From Paragonimus skrjabini miyazakii (lineage: Eukaryota; Platyhelminthes; Trematoda; Plagiorchiida; Troglotrematidae), in contig JTDE01000308.1 in the NCBI GenBank assembly GCA_014338405.1, positions 152,460 to 216,459 on the forward strand: a DNA stretch of 64,000 nucleotides, given 5' to 3'. The notes below the pieces were generated by a model. That model was not told where the DNA came from. It made no database searches and saw only the letters and a list, made by a program, of their open reading frames with translations. Position numbers and translations under genes: made by a program. Shown here piece by piece: positions 35,338 to 49,400 of the stretch. The first letter of the stretch is position 1. Every line of letters begins with the position of its first letter.

Positions 35338-38284
35338 AAAAATCATACACTGTGTCTCTTTTGGAAATCATTAATCAAATAAATGATTCCGAGATTCAGT
35401 TATCATCAAAATATGGGTTATGTGTATGGATTTTGACTGTGTGCATCAGTAGTCCTGTGAAAAAAGTAGAATTTTCTGTCGTTGAGATCTTATGCTTAGC
35501 TGGCTTGTTTTTAGCTTGAAATTCACAATTAAGCAATGAAAATAATGCTGCAAATAGCCTCAGGAGGGAGGATTCAAGGAAATTTTCTCTGAACGATATG
35601 TCTCCAGGTACATATCAACGAAAAGTGTCTTTGTCATTATTGGCAAATTAATCTCATTTAATAGCAACGGTGGAACAGTTTGAGCTCCTTCATCCTGTCA
35701 GTCTCATCACTTACTTCACAAAACTAGAAAACAACTGTATGCCATTAAACTATTGATGTCAGACTTGCCTGATAAACTTTTCAGTCAATAAGTCAGGCAT
35801 CTACAGAAGTTCGTGATTTGGATAATTCTAAACTGCACACCATCTTAATTTATCCCAGCCCTCGTGTGCAGATAGGTCTTTAGACTCACGTTTCACTCTT
35901 ATTCAAACTCGGTAGTAAAACACGTCCTTGTCTGGAATGGAGTCTCAACTATGAACTAAACCTGAGTCTAGTACTTTCATGCAAAGTAGGATAGCCGAAA
36001 GTCTTTTCTGAATAGGAAGACCACGACCAATTGTGGATGATGTTCAGTAGATTACATATTACATTTACACTCATTCTCACTATTTGCTTACATTTTTACA
36101 AGCAGTGCTTACAAGTTCAATTAGGTGATTGCATGTTTACATACTGAAACCTGTGCACAAAAGACTGGATGGCGCTGAGAAATCGGCACTTAGTATACAG
36201 CAAAAGTTTATTTGGTTGGTCATTTTCATTGGACCAAATCGTTAAAATGTAATCATCATGGTGCACTTGCCGCTAGCTTTATGTTCATTTACAATCAAGG
36301 CCTAATTGCGGAAACATGATGTCAATTCGCTGCTTTCCTGATAGTGAATGAAAACTAAAGGTCATTTTTCTACAACGCATTATTCCAAAGTTTGAAGTAT
36401 ACTTCCTTATGCAACTAGAGCCAGTGTGAATACAGACCATTGAAACAGAATACAAAAACCATTTGAACATAGTAAAAAAGCGTTTTTAACAGCACACAAT
36501 TTGGTAAACGGGCGGTCGGTATTGCCCCAACTAATGGTAGCACATTCGAAACACGCGAATACGTGAAGCACATTTGATACGTACAAAAATAAACGTTATC
36601 TGTGTTTACCGCAGATATTTTCTATTGCATGGTTACTTCAAGTTTGTTTGCTTCCACCGCGAAGCTGTTTATACGTGGCCTAAGAAGATGTGCTGCATTT
36701 AGTTGGATCCATTTGGGGTTCTCTTTACCATATTGTTAATCATGACGTCAGTGTGAAAAATGTGCGCAATAATACTTCGACTATAATCGTTCATTTGACA
36801 TTATCTAACTTACTATGAATTCGGTTTAGTCTATATGAAGCTACAGTGCATGTAGCAAACTGTTCAGACTGATCAATTTCCAGAGAATTTATGTGCGGTT
36901 TTGCACAACTCTTTATTAACTCATGTTCTCTCTTATTTTGTGCATACACTGTTGGTTTGTCGTTGTTGTGCAAGTTGAATGACTCCAACTAATTGTGGTT
37001 GTCCTAAACTTGGAATTGTCACGTGATGCATTCACTTGAGCAAGTTAACGATGTTTTTATGCACATATCGTTTCAAGTTTTACAAGGTGGTATAAACCTG
37101 GAAATTATTCTGCGCCATGCAAACTTGCTTTGTTGCTGCTGCGTGACATTTCGCTGCATACTCACCATGTACCACTTACTATCTAACAGAATATCACATT
37201 CTGCCGGAACACTGCCTGCTGCCGTGATATGCGTTAACATTGAGATTCACGATTTTCACCGTTATATGATTCTCATATATCATTCAAAATGTGTTCATTA
37301 CCAATTTTCTGGTTGGGAAGAGTGGACGAAAAGCAGTGTTTTCATACTCCAAGCGACAGACTTACTATCTCACAGTTTCACTTGTATATCTTCATTTCTT
37401 GTCCCAACTAATTCTAGTAAAATGTCTGATAGCTTCTGTTTTTCACCATATTGATTTCAGCGAATACACATGTTATAAATGTGCAACAATTTTTCGAACG
37501 TTATCAACATCCTATTCTGAAAATACTACTAGTTATTTGCTTAATATGTTGTGTCGTTGCCATCGTTTTCTAGCTACACGTTTGAAATCAACTTGTGTTT
37601 GACGATTAATAGTCTACGTAGGGTTTTAAACGGAATACGTGAGTTAATTTATTTATGTTTTATCTGATCATTTTACCTTTCGCCAATTACCGCAAATATG
37701 TCTGCAAAGCACGAATTATTCAAACGGAAAAAATATTGTTCATTCCTCTGATTATAAAACCTAACGTTGATTAGACAATTGCTCAGATTTCCCACTGTCT
37801 GCTATAATGAATCATTATTGTATTACTGCATAATGTTCTGTGAATTTGCCAGCCGAATTGTGGAACCAGGTGTCTTTTTCTGGTTTTACACATATATCTT
37901 TACATTCTTCCCGAATCATTTTCGAAACTCTATATTGACAAACTTCCAAATGACGTTAACTCAACATGGATTCTAACATCATATCTGACATCTTTTACAT
38001 GATGCTGTGAAAATTAAACTGGTTGAAGATCACATTTTTGACCAGAATTTTGTCAATCATTTGACCCAGTTTTTCGACATTTTGCACATCACTTTTCCTT
38101 TTTTAGTGCTAAACTTTCTATAGTTGTAATTTCTAGTACTATGCTATCGTTATCTATATGATTAATTCGAGATTATGCACACTGATCTCATTCACCCGAT
38201 TGAATGTTTCATAGTGACATTAAAATTTTACATTGCTGTTCTAATCACTGCCATTGCAACCATTCGATAAACAGACAATCTTGA
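35338..38284. other. No gene seen
   Basis: The longest ORF is 143 codons (37023-37451, plus), within chance expectation and without a recognisable domain. The sequence is AT-rich with scattered T-rich tracts. I see nothing else. Confidence 0.4.
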
Positions 38285-40476
38285 AAAGAAATGGCATCAA
38301 TGTTATCATTGATATCACTACAGCTAAATACATTTCACGAACTTGGTACTGTTCCTAGTAGAATTAAAGAGTTTGCGTTAAACCTGGCCAAATGTAAACA
38401 CTGTTTGTTGCAGCTCACGCCGGAAGAACGTGGTGACCTAAAAGCTTATATCCGTCTGTTGTGAAAAAGTAACTAGAGAGAAAACAAGTCGCTCTGCAGA
38501 AGCAACGCAATCCAGTGAGGCCAGTTACTGAAATTCCAGCCAACCCAAAAAGGCACGTTTGTAATTTCTTCTCATTGAATCTGGATAAAAAGTTGCTTTA
38601 AGTATTGTCGCTGGATCTCAGGTTTCGTTGTTCAGAGCGAAAAATCAGGCAGTTGGATTCGGAAGTACAATTCGAAAATCTCTTTTCTCAGTTTCCTGAA
38701 CTCAAGTCGTCATTTGAACGATTGAAGTCTAAACCTGTTAACTCAAGTTATCAATATCAGCAGAGTAATCCAAACTCGAAACATCTCTTAACACGAGAAC
38801 GTAACTTCTCTTCATTTGGAGAAAGTTGTTGGAATATTTATGCTGAGTAAGATTGATTGCTTAGACAAATTGCACACCGTTCTAGACGATCTAACCAAAT
38901 CCGAGAAGTGAAGAATAAGATAGACAGAGCCCCTTAAATAGAGAAGGCGTTGTCGAAAATACTGCGTTTTATGAAACAAAACGGGATGGTTGACTCTCCA
39001 ACCTTTTATCACATTCCGCAATTGTCAAGCTTTATGGACTGTGAATGTTGACAAAGCGGGTATATCTCTTCCATTTATTTTCGGCATGCATAACTCACCG
39101 TACCATTCGCAGGCCGTATCTCCTTGAACCCGTCGAGCACAAGTTGCCAAATCATAGCCCACGGGATTCCTTTGAACTCATTAATACAACCTGGCAGGTA
39201 AACAAATGCTTACAAATGTTTAAAATGTTCCACTGAAAGAGACGATAGATACTGTGTGACTATATTTTGATTAACGACCTAGATTTCCCTATATACCCAG
39301 TGGAACTAAAACAGTTATTATAATTTTGTCCTTATAATGTACAGTTTAAATTTAATGGAGAACTATATCGACAAACAGATGACTTGGCAATGGGTCCCCA
39401 ACGGGGCCAATGTTTACAGACGTCATTATGGCGAAACTTGAGATTGACCAGTTAAAAGGAACCATGACTGAGCGTTTATAAGCGACATCTGGATGATACC
39501 ATATGTACGGTTAACATCAATACTAACTCAACGATTATCTTAGCCATTTTCAACTTGGCCCACACGGACTCAAATTTTGCACTAGAAGCTGAACGTAGCG
39601 ATCAACCAGCCCTCCTGGATGTTCTCGTCCGGTGACAAGCTGACGGATCGGTTCAAAGTAAAATCTTTGGAAAAGGTGTCTGGAATGGGCAGTACATCCA
39701 TTTCAGCAACTTTGTTCATCTAAGACAGAAATAAAATCTCACAAATTGCCTGAATAATACAACCACGAGAATGTATACACAGGATAGAGTCTCCAATGAA
39801 CTATTGTTTCTATACACAATGTTCTTAAAAAATGACTATCCAGAACGTTTTGTACAAAAGGCTATGCAACGCCGTGAAAAACAGGATAAAATGAAGCTAG
39901 CGGAAAGGAAAACAGTATTTATCTCATTACCATTCAAATGAGATACGCTTGCCGAAACAATCACTAGGAGACTTAACACTGTCATCAATAGAACATTCTA
40001 TGCTGCAAAATTACGTGTCTCTTTCAACTCTATTTCAGCCTCGTGTTTACGGTCAAAGGATAAAATGCCCGTTTCTGCGGGTTTTTTTTGTGTATATTCA
40101 TTTACTTGTTCCTGTAGCACTAGTTACGTGGGTCACACTACCACCACTTATCTGAATGTATCCACGAGCATCATCCAGTCTGGATCAGCAGCGGAGTCAC
40201 CAAGACAATTGCCGGCGCGATCGTTACACACCGCGTTGATTCACATTATACTGTCAACAAAGACTCCCTTTTCGTTCGATTTACCGAGTAAACGGCTGTC
40301 ATTAAAAAGCTGTCCGATATATAATTCTAGCCACAGCTGAAGCGGGTGGAATTCGACTAAGCAATCCACTCTTGTGCGCACAGAAGCGCTTTGTTCGGAC
40401 GTTGAATGTGCTATGGCCAAATACCGACACCAAGACCGTTCGAAACGCCATGGTTTCAGTTACGTCATCAGTGTGA
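38285..40476 (+). mobile_element. Degenerate Penelope-like retroelement (RT plus GIY-YIG)
   Basis: Fragments of one Penelope-like polyprotein occur in order but in changing frames with many stops. The N-terminal part includes SRIKEFALNLAKCKHCLLQ and LTPEERGDLKAYI (about 38340-38460). A conserved block LDLRFRC...EVQFENLF starts near 38605. The RT domain keeps MHNSPYH and LLEPVEHKL (about 39085-39145), FNGELYRQTDDLAMG (about 39350-39395) and a catalytic box read here as HLDD instead of YVDD, with both aspartates kept (39492-39497). The GIY-YIG endonuclease follows at about 40085-40200 (VYSFTCSCSTSYVGHT). The C-terminal tail runs to TGA at 40474-40476 (NPLLCAQKRFVRTLN). Penelope elements encode RT and a GIY-YIG nuclease in this order. 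The copy cannot encode an active protein. Confidence 0.85.
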
Positions 40477-41000
40477 CGCAATCGTATCAAAACATTGTTC
40501 CCGTGTGTGCCTATTACGTGTCTGAACGTGCTAGCTGTCTTTGTTCGTTTCGCCCTGACAACTCTGTTTCACATAAATGTTATGTAACCAGCCTAATGAT
40601 GAATAACCGAGAACGAGCGTGTTCGTTACACGATTTTTCAATGAATATCCTGGGAATTCCCAGCAATTTCAACAAGACGTATGCAAAAGTTATAAGGGCT
40701 TTATATTTGAAGGTCACAACCACGCGTGCGTGGTCGTTGTCTGTTCAATGTGCTGCCGACACAAAGCTGGTGAGCCTAAACAAACACATAACGTTTGTTG
40801 GTAAAAATAAACCTAACCCCCTGACGAAGTGTCCAACTCGTGTATCTTTCATCAACGCCAAGTGGTTCCAGTATGGAAACACTATGAAAAATGAATTTGA
40901 TGTTTTTAATATTTTTATATGCTTCGAACAATTCAAAATCAGTATGCATGCATTACCAACTGCTTTGCCAGATAGAAAGATTTTTCATCTGATCATCTGA
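40374..41000 (+). CDS. 208-codon ORF overlapping the Penelope 3' end
   Basis: This is an open frame of 208 codons (first ATG at about 40413), offset from the Penelope C-terminal frame over its first 100 bp and continuing 520 bp past that stop. It has no recognised domain; it is mixed in composition with many cysteines in the first half (VCAYYVSERASCLCSF). It is longer than expected by chance in DNA of this base composition. It could be an accessory frame of the element, a host exon or luck. No splice or polyadenylation evidence was found. Confidence 0.25.
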   Translation: MRTEALCSDVECAMAKYRHQDRSKRHGFSYVISVTQSYQNIVPVCAYYVSERASCLCSFRPDNSVSHKCYVTSLMMNNRERACSLHDFSMNILGIPSNFNKTYAKVIRALYLKVTTTRAWSLSVQCAADTKLVSLNKHITFVGKNKPNPLTKCPTRVSFINAKWFQYGNTMKNEFDVFNIFICFEQFKISMHALPTALPDRKIFHLII

Positions 41001-41833
41001 CTATTTCTTCATTTCTGAGCAAACAAACAAAGAAATAGAACGAAATGGCATATATGTTCAAGCGAACTTAATGAATCGTCGGATACGTTTGTGCTCTCGA
41101 TAAGGACAAATTTGTGATTAACTTGTGAAGAGAAACTTGTTGTAACTACTCAACCTTATTATCGAACTTTGAGGAATTTGCAAACTATCTTCTTAGAAGC
41201 ATTTCTTCCAAATGCTTTTTCATAAACTCGAATTTTTCTCTCCTATTATGTCTGTTTTGTTATTTTATCCATGTAGTTAGTGCATTGTACAATTATTAAT
41301 TATTTGTATGATATACATTTATGTGTATCGCGTTACAGTGTGTACATTCGTCACGCTCATCTTAGCATGCTTCTCACAGATGCGTTGAATAATATATTAT
41401 TATCATTATTGTTACTAGTATTCCATTCAAGTCATGCTAATTGGGCTGATTTCTAGAGAGTATAAGACAATGTACGCAACATTTGAACGGAAGTTGCATA
41501 GCGCATTCTTAAACTCTTTCGAGACACCAATCAATCAACTGATTTATTAGGTACACTTATTTATAATATTACAGAAGACGCTCAGATCCTCCAAATTCAT
41601 AGTTTATTTTTCTGAATCGAGATGACAGGTTAGCACGGAGGTGAATCTTTCTCACTTGAGACAATTTGTGTGAACTTGCCGTTTTAAGACTAATTAACAA
41701 TTGTGTCGTTGACCAGAAGTTTAAACACGATCATGAGGCCAACAGTTTAAGCTGTACAACTATGACTTTCGTTCGTCTCTAAGCCAATTGTACGCCTTTC
41801 AATTCGCATACGCAGTATCAAGTAGTGCTACAC

Positions 41834-42037
41834 ATGTTGGGTTTAGTCGTTTTGTTGGTCACAAAGACGTCTTGTATCAGTTGCACAACGAAGCTCTTGT
41901 CAGAAAGAATGCACAAACAACATTCTGCTGGGCTGACGAGAGGAGAGGAACAAAAGTATTCCACAGCAGATTTGGTATTATCAGTCGATTTGGGTCGCGG
42001 AGTCAAGATGGATACCGTACCTAAGCCGATCTGCTGA
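41834..42037 (+). CDS. Small ORF with signal-like N-terminus (67 aa)
   Basis: It starts MLGLVVLLVTKTSCISC, a short hydrophobic core followed by cysteines, then a charged chain ending in PKPIC and TGA. It is single-exon with no polyadenylation signal near the stop. A hydrophobic start of this size occurs by chance in T-rich DNA, so this is only a candidate. Confidence 0.18.
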   Translation: MLGLVVLLVTKTSCISCTTKLLSERMHKQHSAGLTRGEEQKYSTADLVLSVDLGRGVKMDTVPKPIC

Positions 42038-42061
42038 GTCACAACTGTTCACGCCGGAAAT

Positions 42062-42110
42062 ATGGACTATCTTTTCCTGGTCACCGCAAACGTTATCGCA
42101 ATTCAAATAG
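42062..42110 (+). other. Candidate signal-peptide exon ending in phase 1
   Basis: The reading MDYLFLVTANVIAIQI plus one base ends at AAATAG|GTAAGG, a strong donor, in the same phase 1 as the first exons of the two micro-exon genes. No convincing chain of following exons was found; one open 39-nt phase-1 interval at about 42149-42187 (AAGCAG to GTAACA) is a weak follow-up. Confidence 0.2.
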
Positions 42111-43438
42111 GTAAGGCTAATCTTAAGGCATATATGCTTTGTTAAGCAGTCGTGGTTAACATATCCCACCGTCATTGGAATAATGCACGTAACATCACAA
42201 TAATTATAGATGTCATCCCAAAACACTGGATTCATACTGCATTAGGTTTCACGAAATGCTTGCTTGGCAAATATCATCACACCTATCTATTTCGCACGGC
42301 CTGAGAATGACATCAATAAAGATCTTGTTCTGCAGGTTTTGACTTCCATCAAAATATAGTTATATTTTTTTTCTTTGCCGTACATTGTGGGACCATAAAA
42401 TATTCACGTCACCTGAGATCAAGTCTAGGAGGATATCCACCAAGTTAGCACAACGAGATCACTGACCAGAATACTCGCCACACAGACCGTTTATCGATGG
42501 TGTGACCACAGGCATTGTACCAATAAATTATGTGGCTGTTGACACAACGCGCAGTTGGCGGTTTCCTCAGAATGGCTGGGTGCTAATCGATGGGTAGTGC
42601 ACTGGTCAGTTAATACATAAATGGAAGGCTAGTCTGCAAGGCAAAACAGATCAATCTTTCAGTTAGGAGTGAATTATGGGCTTTGTTTCGCTTGAGCTAC
42701 TAGTCCTTTATACTGGCCTGAGGTAGAGCTCTGCATATTAGTTCAGTACCACTGAAAACGCCGGTATGCACTTCATTCTGCTGCTTAAAGTTATGTGTTG
42801 TACTTAACTATGCATGGTGTGGTGAATATGAGTATGAAACCAGCGCAGTAAATAAGTATTCTGGTGTCAAATAACAGTACCATTTGTCCTCAAATACCGA
42901 ATGTCACTAAATATCTTAGCCTACTGAACAGTGGGAACTGTTATACAGAGGAAAATTACACAGCGAATTTCACAAATATGCATATATTACCACTGGATTT
43001 GGATTAACATACATTTTCAGCGCGATATTCGATAACGTCTGTCAGGAAGTATGAATGAAAAGATGAAAACTGAACAGTTGGTTTGTATGTCACTCCCGAA
43101 AATTCGTTATTTCAAATTATTTCATTATTACCTACAGCTATGAGTATTGTGCTCGATTACAACAACGTTCTAACTTGATACTGCATGTTTACATCGAGTT
43201 GATTCAAAAAAGGCCACATGCAAACAAACTAGCTTTCTCATAGTATTTATTGAGAAACTTCAGCAACAGAACTGGGCTCATTTTCTTGATACTGGAGATG
43301 ATGACAAATTTGTTGTTACGTCAGAATGTTAATTTTGCAACCTAAAGCAAGTCGTACATAGCATGTTAAATAAAGTTTAGGTACCGTATCGTAAACCATA
43401 ATTTAATATGACCCATCCAGAAATATCTCACAAATACA

Positions 43439-43451
43439 TATATATATATAT
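43439..43451. repeat. (TA)n microsatellite
   Basis: A perfect TA dinucleotide run of about six units. Confidence 0.85.
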
Positions 43452-46400
43452 TCATCACTGAACAAACGATGGGAATGACACGATCTTGTGTGAAACTTGA
43501 TAAGCTGTTCGACATTGTGATATGACACTTACCTTTCTGAGTTCGATTATCCACTGGTCATTAAAATTAAAAGCGAAAGTTGCCAAGTTACTAGAAGACA
43601 CGTTCAAATTTAGTGTAACTATTAATATAAAAATCAGAAGTGAGCCTGGTTGGAAGGTAACCTGAATAATTGTTTGTTCTATTTCGACATGAGAGTAACA
43701 CGACATTCGCTTAATGAACATGTTGTTCTTGGTCGCCAACAACTCTATAATATTCCTTCCGTGTAGTTCTTTCGGACAACTAGTTTGTCAGATGTCGCAG
43801 TTTATTTCGCAATGTACAACATATGTCAACCGCCGTTGAGTCTCAGTACAACATTTCACCACGAAGGTGAAGAGAACTGGTTTCTAAAGCTTACTACTAG
43901 TCAGTATTTTCAAACAAGCGCAATATCTTACTTCTACACATGCTAGTTAGTAATCCGTACAGATTTGATAAGAAGTGACCTCAACGACACTCACACTTCA
44001 AGGTGATGTATAATGACGATGAACGGAATTAAGCCTTAGCTATGAAAGAAATGTTAATCAGTAGAACGTTATTTTGACGGAATGTTTGATGTATTCATCT
44101 AACTACGGTCACTGACTGTTTACCCAGAGGGCTAGTAATAGTTGCCCCAAATAAAATTGATGTATGACCAATTGTTTAGCCACAATGTTGTGACACGAAA
44201 GAGACACATGAGACACATTCAAGAATGGAACATTCTCAGTGATAGATGAAGAACCGAACAAAATGGAATATAACAACAGTGGGTGTGAAACTCAATTTCA
44301 CATTTCACGTTACTCTGCCCACAAGTTTACAGTAGTAAACGTTTACCTTCTAATTAAACGTGACTCGTCTGTTTGCAACACTTGCGCTTACTAACAACCG
44401 TTTGATCTATTAACATTTAATTCTTTCACATAAACTCTAAATCAGCCAGTTGAAATGTATCCGAATTTATTACTTATATTTTGATTCCTACCACATGGAA
44501 GCACATTTGTTTATATGTTTAACAGTAACGCACTACATATCGTACCGCTGGAATTAACTGGATGGTTTGTCACGCTTCCACTGCACTGTTATATGCGTTT
44601 GTAAACCTGGTCGTAAGTTACTGTACATTTAAATTGTTTATTACCGTATTTGTAGAACCACGTTCGATAGTAGTATATATATTTACGTATAGGCTTCTAC
44701 ACTCTGCTCATTTTAATATATATATACATATATCCAGCCCAGACCGTGCGTAAGACTAGGCTACCTGAACGCATAATTCGAATCTTCTGGCGATATAACA
44801 ACGAACATGATATTGACGCTGATACGGGCATTTACTGCCGTAGACATAAATTACTTTGGTCCTCTGTTCGTTGAGGCTAGACATCACATGGAGTGGTAGG
44901 TTTAATTCTATTACATTTGTTTCCAGTAGCAGATCTATTGTGTGTCTTGCAAAGTTATATTCTATAAGTCGAGTTTATTCTTGATAACCTCATTGTCATT
45001 AAAAGGTTTAATTTAATCAAACGTTCTCCTCTTTATATACATATATATGTATTTTCAATACTAGTAATGCATTTTAAACATTGAATCAACTAGGATTATT
45101 TGGTAACTGATTTGAAATTCCAATGACAGCATGTTTAGCGTCAAACGTTGCAACTGGTGCATTGTTCCTTAGGATCATTTGAATAAAAATGAACTACTGC
45201 AGAGTTTGTCGGTTACGACAAGTTCGTGAAAACTGACATTATTATGATCAAACAGTTGCTAAATGAACAAATATGGGAAACGCTGTTAGGATATAAGCTA
45301 TTTCCGGCCCCGTTCTTTTGATATGACTGATTTCACACGTTCTTATGGAGATTGAGACTGTTGTTCAGATGAACCAGTTTGATATAAACGTCAGAGTTCA
45401 CATGAATGAGAAGCGTGGAATATATTTTCTTTAGCCGTTGCACTTTCAGATTAGCCTTTTTGTTATCGTTGGTGGTTGTGGTATACGATTTTCTAATGAG
45501 TTTTATTGTGCACTGTGATCAGTTTGATTCATCCTTCAAATTTGTTCAACGGAAACTCATCTACAAATGTTTTCTTGGATGCATGTTAAACAATTTCTTC
45601 TGACAACTCTCCTTGCCAAGAAAACTACGAATATCATACTACTTAGTCAAGCAGTGTGACTTTTTAGTATATTTCTCAGCCTTATATACAATAGTTCATA
45701 TGAAATACTGTTTTTCAGAGTCACTAACGCAAAGTGATTAGCTTATATAACTTCATTCAGCTCATATGCTCTACTGACTCATTTTAAAGTTGCGATCAGC
45801 TCTATAACCTCTGCTCCAGTTTTTATGCACTTCCTGATTTTTATTCAGGCTTGTACTGATATTCGAATTATAAAACTTGAGTATACCGGACGGTTTATTT
45901 AAAATCATTAGACAGTAAACTTTGTGGGGTTGTTATCCAATAACTGTAACTCGTCTGGTGGGATACTAGGGTACGGAGTGTAGAATATTCTACCCTCCTT
46001 AATTGTCATAAAAACTAACTTGAAAGAAGTTTTTTTAGGTGGATGATAAACTAACGTCTAATAATCCGTAATTCGTCAGATCTCAATAAGTAAAAATCGT
46101 TACTAGTAGGGGATCGAATACAAAACAGTCGTTTGGCTGTTAACGAGACGGATTATTTCATCGGACAGCGGCGTTTTTAAGTAATACCCACAATGAGGCA
46201 AAGTGGTGAGTTATCAGAACGTATGTAAAAATTTACTGACACCTTTGTCAATGCTGAGGCAAAATATATTCTGTGACCAACGTAAAGAAAGATTAGTAAA
46301 CAGCGAATGTTGTGGTTTCAATGATTGGGTTTAGTTGATGACAAAAGCCTTACACCATTCTCTTAGATTATTTACTTCATCCACGTCTTTGGTTAAGTAC

Positions 46401-49400
46401 CATTTCAAACACATTACCGTTGATATACAGTTGTACTTTTCTGTGTTTACAATGACTAATATGTGAATGTATGGTTGTCCAATTTTCCTTCCATTAGTAT
46501 ACATTACCACGCCATTGAACTAATGTTTGATGCTTAATAATTTGCTGTTTCCTGAAGAAGAGGGAGATTTGAACCTGAGTGTTTGTTCAGTACCATGATG
46601 TTCTTTTGTACATTTAAATTTCGGATTATTTGATCCCAAACCAATTTAAATTTCATTATGTCAACCTGTCTCTGCTTATTTCTAACTGCATGAGCTTTGA
46701 TGGAAATTAGAATGGGCGAGTTCGTCACTGAACGAATTGTGCCGGTTATACGCACTGGCATGATGTGCACAGTGTGATGAAGATTTACTACGTATCGTAA
46801 ATAAGATGTAAATATATACATATCTTTTGTTTGTACGTGTCGAACGTAAGTAAAAGAACTGAGCACAAGGAATACTTGGTCTATATGCAAGTGGAAATCT
46901 CTGACAAAAATGCAAACTGACTATGCTTTTAATTATAATTGCATATTAATGAAACAGAATAGTGAGTCAATTGGTATCGTTGACGAAGTCAAACACAACG
47001 GCAGTAAGGCAGACAGTAGCAAGTGCTAACATGTTGTAGTTTGCTTGTTTTCAGAACAACAACATCTAGAAACATATATATGGCATCACTGAGGTGGGTT
47101 GAATAAATAAAACACTAAGTAGAAAGGGCACATCGCCAAACCATCAGATCTCTGGGGATTGAGGGCATATAGGATTGTCTTTATTCACATAATGCTAATG
47201 GCCGATGTCTAAGCGAAATTAAAACAACGTTGACTGTGATATGAGGCCCTACAGCCTTGAATATTGACGCAATATTATTCGGATAACATAGTGCTATTAT
47301 ATATCTTGCGATTAACGAAACCAAAACTTTGAGTAACTCCGAGACTGACAGATATAGGCCTAGGTAGCCATCTTCTAAATCTATTTTCTCAGATCGTTCT
47401 TTCTTCAAAATTTCAAACAACTGCAGTTTATGCCGAATAATACATGTGCAACTGTAACGAAAAACGTTGGGAGAATGCACAACTGTTTAGGACGTAATAC
47501 AAACTGCCAACATGAATCAGAATATTTCTTCTCACTGCTACGTCAAAATGGAAGTTGTCAACCGGCATTTCCATCGATCGGTTTGTTTGCCTGTGTACAA
47601 GTCTATCAGCGCCACCTAGACTAAAAATAATTGAGGTACTTCACACTATATAATACCGCCTTTCGGCTAGCGTTACCATATTCGGTTAAGAGCACAATGA
47701 TGTGAATTGAGCTATTTTGTGCCATTAACGGGAATAACGAATGTGCAACATGATTTACTGCATACGTATAATGTTTAACGACTGGCATATCATAAGGACA
47801 ATACATAACAAAAGCCGAAATTTGTTTCAAATGATATAGAAACGAATCATGTTCTTTATCTTTTAGGATTCTTTACGTAACTGGATAAAAGAAAAACTCT
47901 TGCCGTCAAGCAAACTGTCTACTGTGTTCAATCTTCAGTTCATTTTCCCACTATGTGGGCTGCGCACATCTACTCAATTCAATGTAACGTCCTTAATTTC
48001 ATGGGGCAGATCCAGTTCGTTTCATTATTTCTGTTTCACGTTCAACAGTGTACTAAATAGTCAACTGATTGTCGGGGATACAGAATACTTGCTATATAAG
48101 GCATGCAACTAAATTTACTAGGTTGACATGAGCCGTTAGACCAAGCGTACACTTATTCACATAAGTCAACTGGCGAAAAAATACGTTGCAAGCACAAAAA
48201 GCAAATCACAGTCCCGTTATTCATTCACCGGTAGTAACGTTTCATAACAAACATGCTGACCTGTCGCACACTTTGTGAACTTATGTTTCATTGCGAAATT
48301 GAGTTAACCGTTCTGCTAAGACAAAATCAGCCTTCACATTTAGGTTACTATTTGAGCACAGAAGCCTGTTGAACCCCGAAACAACACTCTTCGCAATTGA
48401 TTATCTGAGTGATTCAGTGGTTATTACCATTTCTGAAGTTTACTTTCCATCACATGGACGAAAGTCAGTTTGAAAAATGATTGTACATTATCTATTATTA
48501 GTAAGTAGCCTTCACAGTATTCATGCAAGATTGACCTGGTCTAAGTGTACACAATGTGAGGCGTGTTACACACCTGTCACATTGAAGTAATTTAAGGTGA
48601 ATTCTGCGTAAGTCCAGCAGAGTGCCAGAAATATTACTCACTTTCTTCAATCAATTGGAGAAATTCTGTTTCAACAATTGAAAAAGCAACATTGAATGCA
48701 CATAATTATTTTGAATAGATGAGTTACATGCAGGCTAAGAAAAGATTAGTGTTCCATTATATTTCTCTTATTTACAACTGAGATCAACAATTTATATCAG
48801 ACCAAAAGTTAATCAAACAGTAAGCTTATGTGTGGATTTAGACAAATATGTAGCTTTCTGGTGAAACAGTAAAAAGTTGTGCACGTACTTGAATACCAAC
48901 CGCGTTGTACACCTGCAGAAGAATGAACGTACAAGAAATTTGATGGACGCTTGATATAGACGGTACTAGCTTATTTTGCATTTGTCTAATCGTTGAAACA
49001 TTATTATAGTAATCTGCTCTTGACCGACTATAGTACGAAGCACGGTTACGTTTCATCTCTACAAGGTGATTTGATGTTGGTTTTGTCGTTGTTCTTCTAC
49101 ACACTTAAGGATACCGACTTTCCGAGCATGTTGAGTACGCCATCACGTGAATTTTTGCCTATTTAAGATGTTTGACATATTTCGTAGTATAGAGATCCGA
49201 TTTTGCTTGTCATAGAAATATGCATATACTAACTCCTCGCCCCTTGCCAGATTGAATTTTATCAGGTGTAGAATTTCAGAATCTGTTCCGACCTATTTAA
49301 ATAATGATTGGCCCACCACGATTACTCAGCCGAAAGACATGTGTAAACTTGGACACTCAAGTCTTCCTAATCAGCATTGTACATGGGACGCATTGCGCAA

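Noticed and set aside
37023..37454. 143-codon plus-strand ORF
   Set aside because: Starts at a chance ATG, shows no recognisable domain, and is near the expected maximum random ORF length.
40821..40880. CTGACGA motif after the Penelope element as a possible hammerhead ribozyme core
   Set aside because: The matching CGAAA half and the three stems could not be placed around it.
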